Shown one piece after another: positions 7,334-8,540 of a DNA stretch of 8,540 bases; the stretch's first letter is position 1, and every line of letters begins with the position of its first letter. Source of the stretch: an uncultured Bacteroidota bacterium (GTDB lineage: Bacteria > Bacteroidota > Bacteroidia > 2-12-FULL-35-15); the NCBI GenBank assembly GCA_903833025.1, contig CAILDT010000983.1, positions 1-8,540 of the forward strand, read 5' to 3'. The position numbers and the translations under genes are program-made. The notes under the pieces were generated by a model. That model did not search any database and was not told where the DNA came from. It was given only the letters and a program-made list of their open reading frames with translations.

Positions 7334-7371
7334 CACCCCCTACTTTTTTCAAGGAGGGGGCAAGGGGGTGG
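7334..7371. repeat. C/G-rich inverted repeat with two alternative pairings
   Basis: CACCCCCT at 7334-7341 is perfectly complementary to AGGGGGTG at 7363-7370, with a 21-base loop. The same C-run can instead pair with AGGGGG at 7355-7360, so the two G-tracts compete. The loop contains ACTTTTTTCAAGGAGG. From memory, similar C-run, TTTTTTCAAGG, G-run elements recur between genes in many Bacteroidota genomes, so this is probably an interspersed repeat copy. No T-run follows the stem on either strand, which argues against an intrinsic terminator. Confidence 0.65.
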
Positions 7372-7474
7372 TCGCTAACCTCCAAAAGCAATTTTTATCA
7401 GAAAACCCACCCAAATTTTCGTCTTTTTATTTATTTTCCTGAAATTAAATGTATTGCAAAATAAAGCTAAGGTC

Positions 7475-7663
7475 TTTTTGAGTCAAAAAGATATTGTTTT
7501 GACTCAAAAAAACATACTTTCTACTCAAAACCAACTTGCTTTGTCCCAAAAACACCTTTTTTTTACTCCTCAAAACATTGTTTTTTCTTGCCGCCATATT
7601 GTTTTTTTCTCTCGCAATATTGTTTCTTCCATTCCCACTATTTATTGTTCCGAAAACAATATA
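7475..7663. repeat. Degenerate 21-base tandem array, about nine units
   Basis: Units start at 7475, 7496, 7517, 7538, 7559, 7580, 7601, 7622 and 7643. Early units read roughly TTTTTGAGTCAAAAAGATATT; later ones GTTTTTnnCTCGCAATATT-like. Each unit opens with a T-rich block, and most end in ATT, ATA or CTT. The first two contain perfect palindromes centred at 7482 and 7503. Read in the frame of the following gene the array encodes a repeated seven-residue pattern (FLSQKDI, VLTQKNI, LSTQNQL, ALSQKHL), but the near self-complementary units encode a similar pattern (NIFLTQK) on the other strand, and no ATG lies in either. I treat it as noncoding. The 21-base period equals two helical turns, so T-tracts lie on one face and curvature is plausible. 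Confidence 0.7.
7643..7661 (+). other. Perfect seven-base-pair hairpin at the end of the 21-base array
   Basis: TATTGTT (7643-7649) pairs exactly with AACAATA (7655-7661) around the loop CCGAA. It coincides with the last unit of the array and lies about 85 bases before the likely methyltransferase start. The stem is AT-rich and of modest stability, and no U-run follows on the plus strand. It may be a leader structure or simply a product of the A/T-rich repeat. Confidence 0.35.
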
Positions 7664-7747
7664 AAAACAAAAGCAAAAAGCAGACATAAAACTTACTCCT
7701 TTCAAAATTTTATTCCTCATTCCTTAATTTACCCTTACTTTAGTGCC

Positions 7748-8533
7748 GTGAAAAAACTCTTTTTGGCAACCAATTATCTACTTTACAGGTTAAAATCTAC
7801 GTCCGAACACGGGGTTCATTCCCCTTTTGTTTTCGATTTGGTTACAAACGTGATATATAATAAGAGCGATTTTTATGCTTATAAAGAAATTGAAGCATTA
7901 AGAACCCACCTTTTAGAATCCGAAAAAACAATTGAGTTCGAAGATTTAGGAGCAGGTTCTTTGAAAACTCAAAGCAAAAAAAGAAAAATTGAAGAAATAG
8001 TAAAATATTCCGTCAAGCCGAAAAAATATTCCCAATTATTATTTCGGCTCGTAAATCATTTTCAGCCGACTCAAATTTTGGAATTAGGAACTTCTTTAGG
8101 AATCACAACTTCTTATCTTGCTAGAGCAAATTCAAAAGCAAAAATTATTTCTGTTGAAGGAAGCAAAGAAATTGCAGCCATCGCAACAGAAAATTTTTCT
8201 CAATTAGAAATACAAAACATAGAGCAACTAATCGGCAATTTCGATGATGTGCTTCCATCTGTTTTAAACAAAACGGAGAAGCTGGATTTTGTTTTTTTTG
8301 ATGGCAATCATCAAAAACAAGCAACTCTTAATTATTTTAAGCAATGTTTAAATAAAGCAAACGAAAACAGTGTTTTTGTTTTCGATGATATTTACTGGTC
8401 ATCCGGAATGAAACAAGCGTGGCAGGAAATTAAAAACAATAAAAAAGTTACCGTTACCATCGATTTGTTTTTTTTCGGAATAGTTTTTTTCAGAAAAGAG
8501 CAAGTGAAACAACATTTCATTATAAAATATTAA
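7748..8533 (+). CDS. Class I SAM-dependent methyltransferase (O-methyltransferase-like)
   Basis: From GTG at 7748 this is a 261-residue soluble protein ending in TAA at 8531-8533. The Rossmann SAM-binding core is clear: motif I ILELGTSLGITTSYLA at 110-125, an acidic end of strand 2 in ISVEGSKE (E137) that should bind the SAM ribose, LDFVFFDGNH at 179-188 (D185), and VFDDIYWSSGM at 211-221. This resembles the catechol or caffeoyl-CoA O-methyltransferase-like group, but the substrate is unknown. The N-terminal region EHGVHSPFVFDLV (20-32) and DLGAGSLKTQSKKRKI (66-81) recall a family common in Bacteroidota. The frame stays open upstream to a TTG at 7454, giving 359 residues, but that extension is just the 21-base repeats. 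The GTG start, giving MKKLFLATNYLLYRLKS, fits the family's usual beginning. No known link to complex I. Confidence 0.85.
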   Translation: MKKLFLATNYLLYRLKSTSEHGVHSPFVFDLVTNVIYNKSDFYAYKEIEALRTHLLESEKTIEFEDLGAGSLKTQSKKRKIEEIVKYSVKPKKYSQLLFRLVNHFQPTQILELGTSLGITTSYLARANSKAKIISVEGSKEIAAIATENFSQLEIQNIEQLIGNFDDVLPSVLNKTEKLDFVFFDGNHQKQATLNYFKQCLNKANENSVFVFDDIYWSSGMKQAWQEIKNNKKVTVTIDLFFFGIVFFRKEQVKQHFIIKY

Positions 8534-8540
8534 TTTCTCC

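Larger units (their letters stand above)
7201..7747. other. Noncoding spacer between nuoN and the methyltransferase gene
   Basis: I see no convincing gene in these 547 bases. Open frames exist on both strands, but their translations are low-complexity or come from the repeats. The first 100 bases hold a small hairpin, 11-base direct repeats and an eight-T run (7283-7290). Positions 7334-7371 form a C/G-rich inverted repeat in otherwise AT-rich DNA. Positions 7475-7663 are a degenerate 21-base tandem array. The plus strand is markedly T-rich from about 7280 to 7640. No tRNA, riboswitch or clear promoter was recognised. TACTTTAG at 7736-7743 is one mismatch from the Bacteroidota -7 consensus TAnnTTTG, but no good -33 element precedes it. 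Confidence 0.75.

Noticed and set aside
7249..7464. Plus-strand 71-residue open frame after nuoN
   Set aside because: It crosses the C/G-rich inverted repeat and gives a SPPTFFKEGARGW-type peptide, which looks like translated intergenic repeat. It has no recognisable domain and a GTG/TTG-type start in repeat-rich DNA.
7475..7663. CRISPR array
   Set aside because: The 21-base units are contiguous and degenerate, with no conserved repeat alternating with unique spacers, and no cas genes are nearby.
7445..7720. Minus-strand 91-residue open frame across the 21-base array
   Set aside because: It mirrors the repeat units on the opposite strand. The openness comes from the composition of the array rather than from coding selection.
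7454..7747. Repeat-containing N-terminal extension of the methyltransferase
   Set aside because: It would need a TTG start far upstream, has low-complexity repeats, and precedes a GTG that gives the family-typical N-terminus.

Overview
This AT-rich window is most likely from a member of the phylum Bacteroidota. It holds the distal part of a respiratory complex I (nuo) operon, followed by a noncoding spacer and a methyltransferase gene. The lineage guess rests on the gene order nuoH-I-J-K-L-M-N, the NuoI sequence style, the NuoM loop HTWQPDTYTVAPTQGT, the lack of clear Shine-Dalgarno sequences before most starts, and a downstream methyltransferase of a type common in that phylum. These resemblances are from memory, not from a search.

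Positions 1-3572 carry the nuoH 3' end (cut by the window edge), then nuoI, nuoJ, nuoK and nuoL, all on the plus strand with gaps of 1-9 bases. Positions 4351-7200 carry nuoM and nuoN. Together these encode most of the membrane arm of NADH:quinone oxidoreductase (NuoH, J, K, L, M, N) plus the two-cluster ferredoxin-like subunit NuoI. The key charged residues of the proton channels are visible in NuoK, L, M and N, so the enzyme looks intact and functional.

The most unusual feature lies between nuoL and nuoM. About 780 bases there hold a zeta-toxin-like P-loop kinase gene (3632-4213) and a 50-residue ORF (4191-4343) that overlaps its end by 23 bases and stops 7 bases before nuoM. This looks like a toxin-antitoxin-type or kinase/partner module inserted in the operon, in the same orientation and without visible terminators, so it is probably co-transcribed with the nuo genes. 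The small ORF is short and easily missed.

Positions 7201-7747 appear noncoding but are structured: a small hairpin with 11-base direct repeats just after nuoN, a C/G-rich inverted repeat with two competing pairings, and a degenerate tandem array of about nine 21-base units. The array's T-tracts recur every two helical turns, and two near-identical palindromes lie exactly 21 bases apart in it. The array lacks stop codons in the frame of the next gene, so it could be mistaken for an N-terminal extension. The likely real start of the class I SAM-dependent methyltransferase is GTG at 7748, giving 261 residues.
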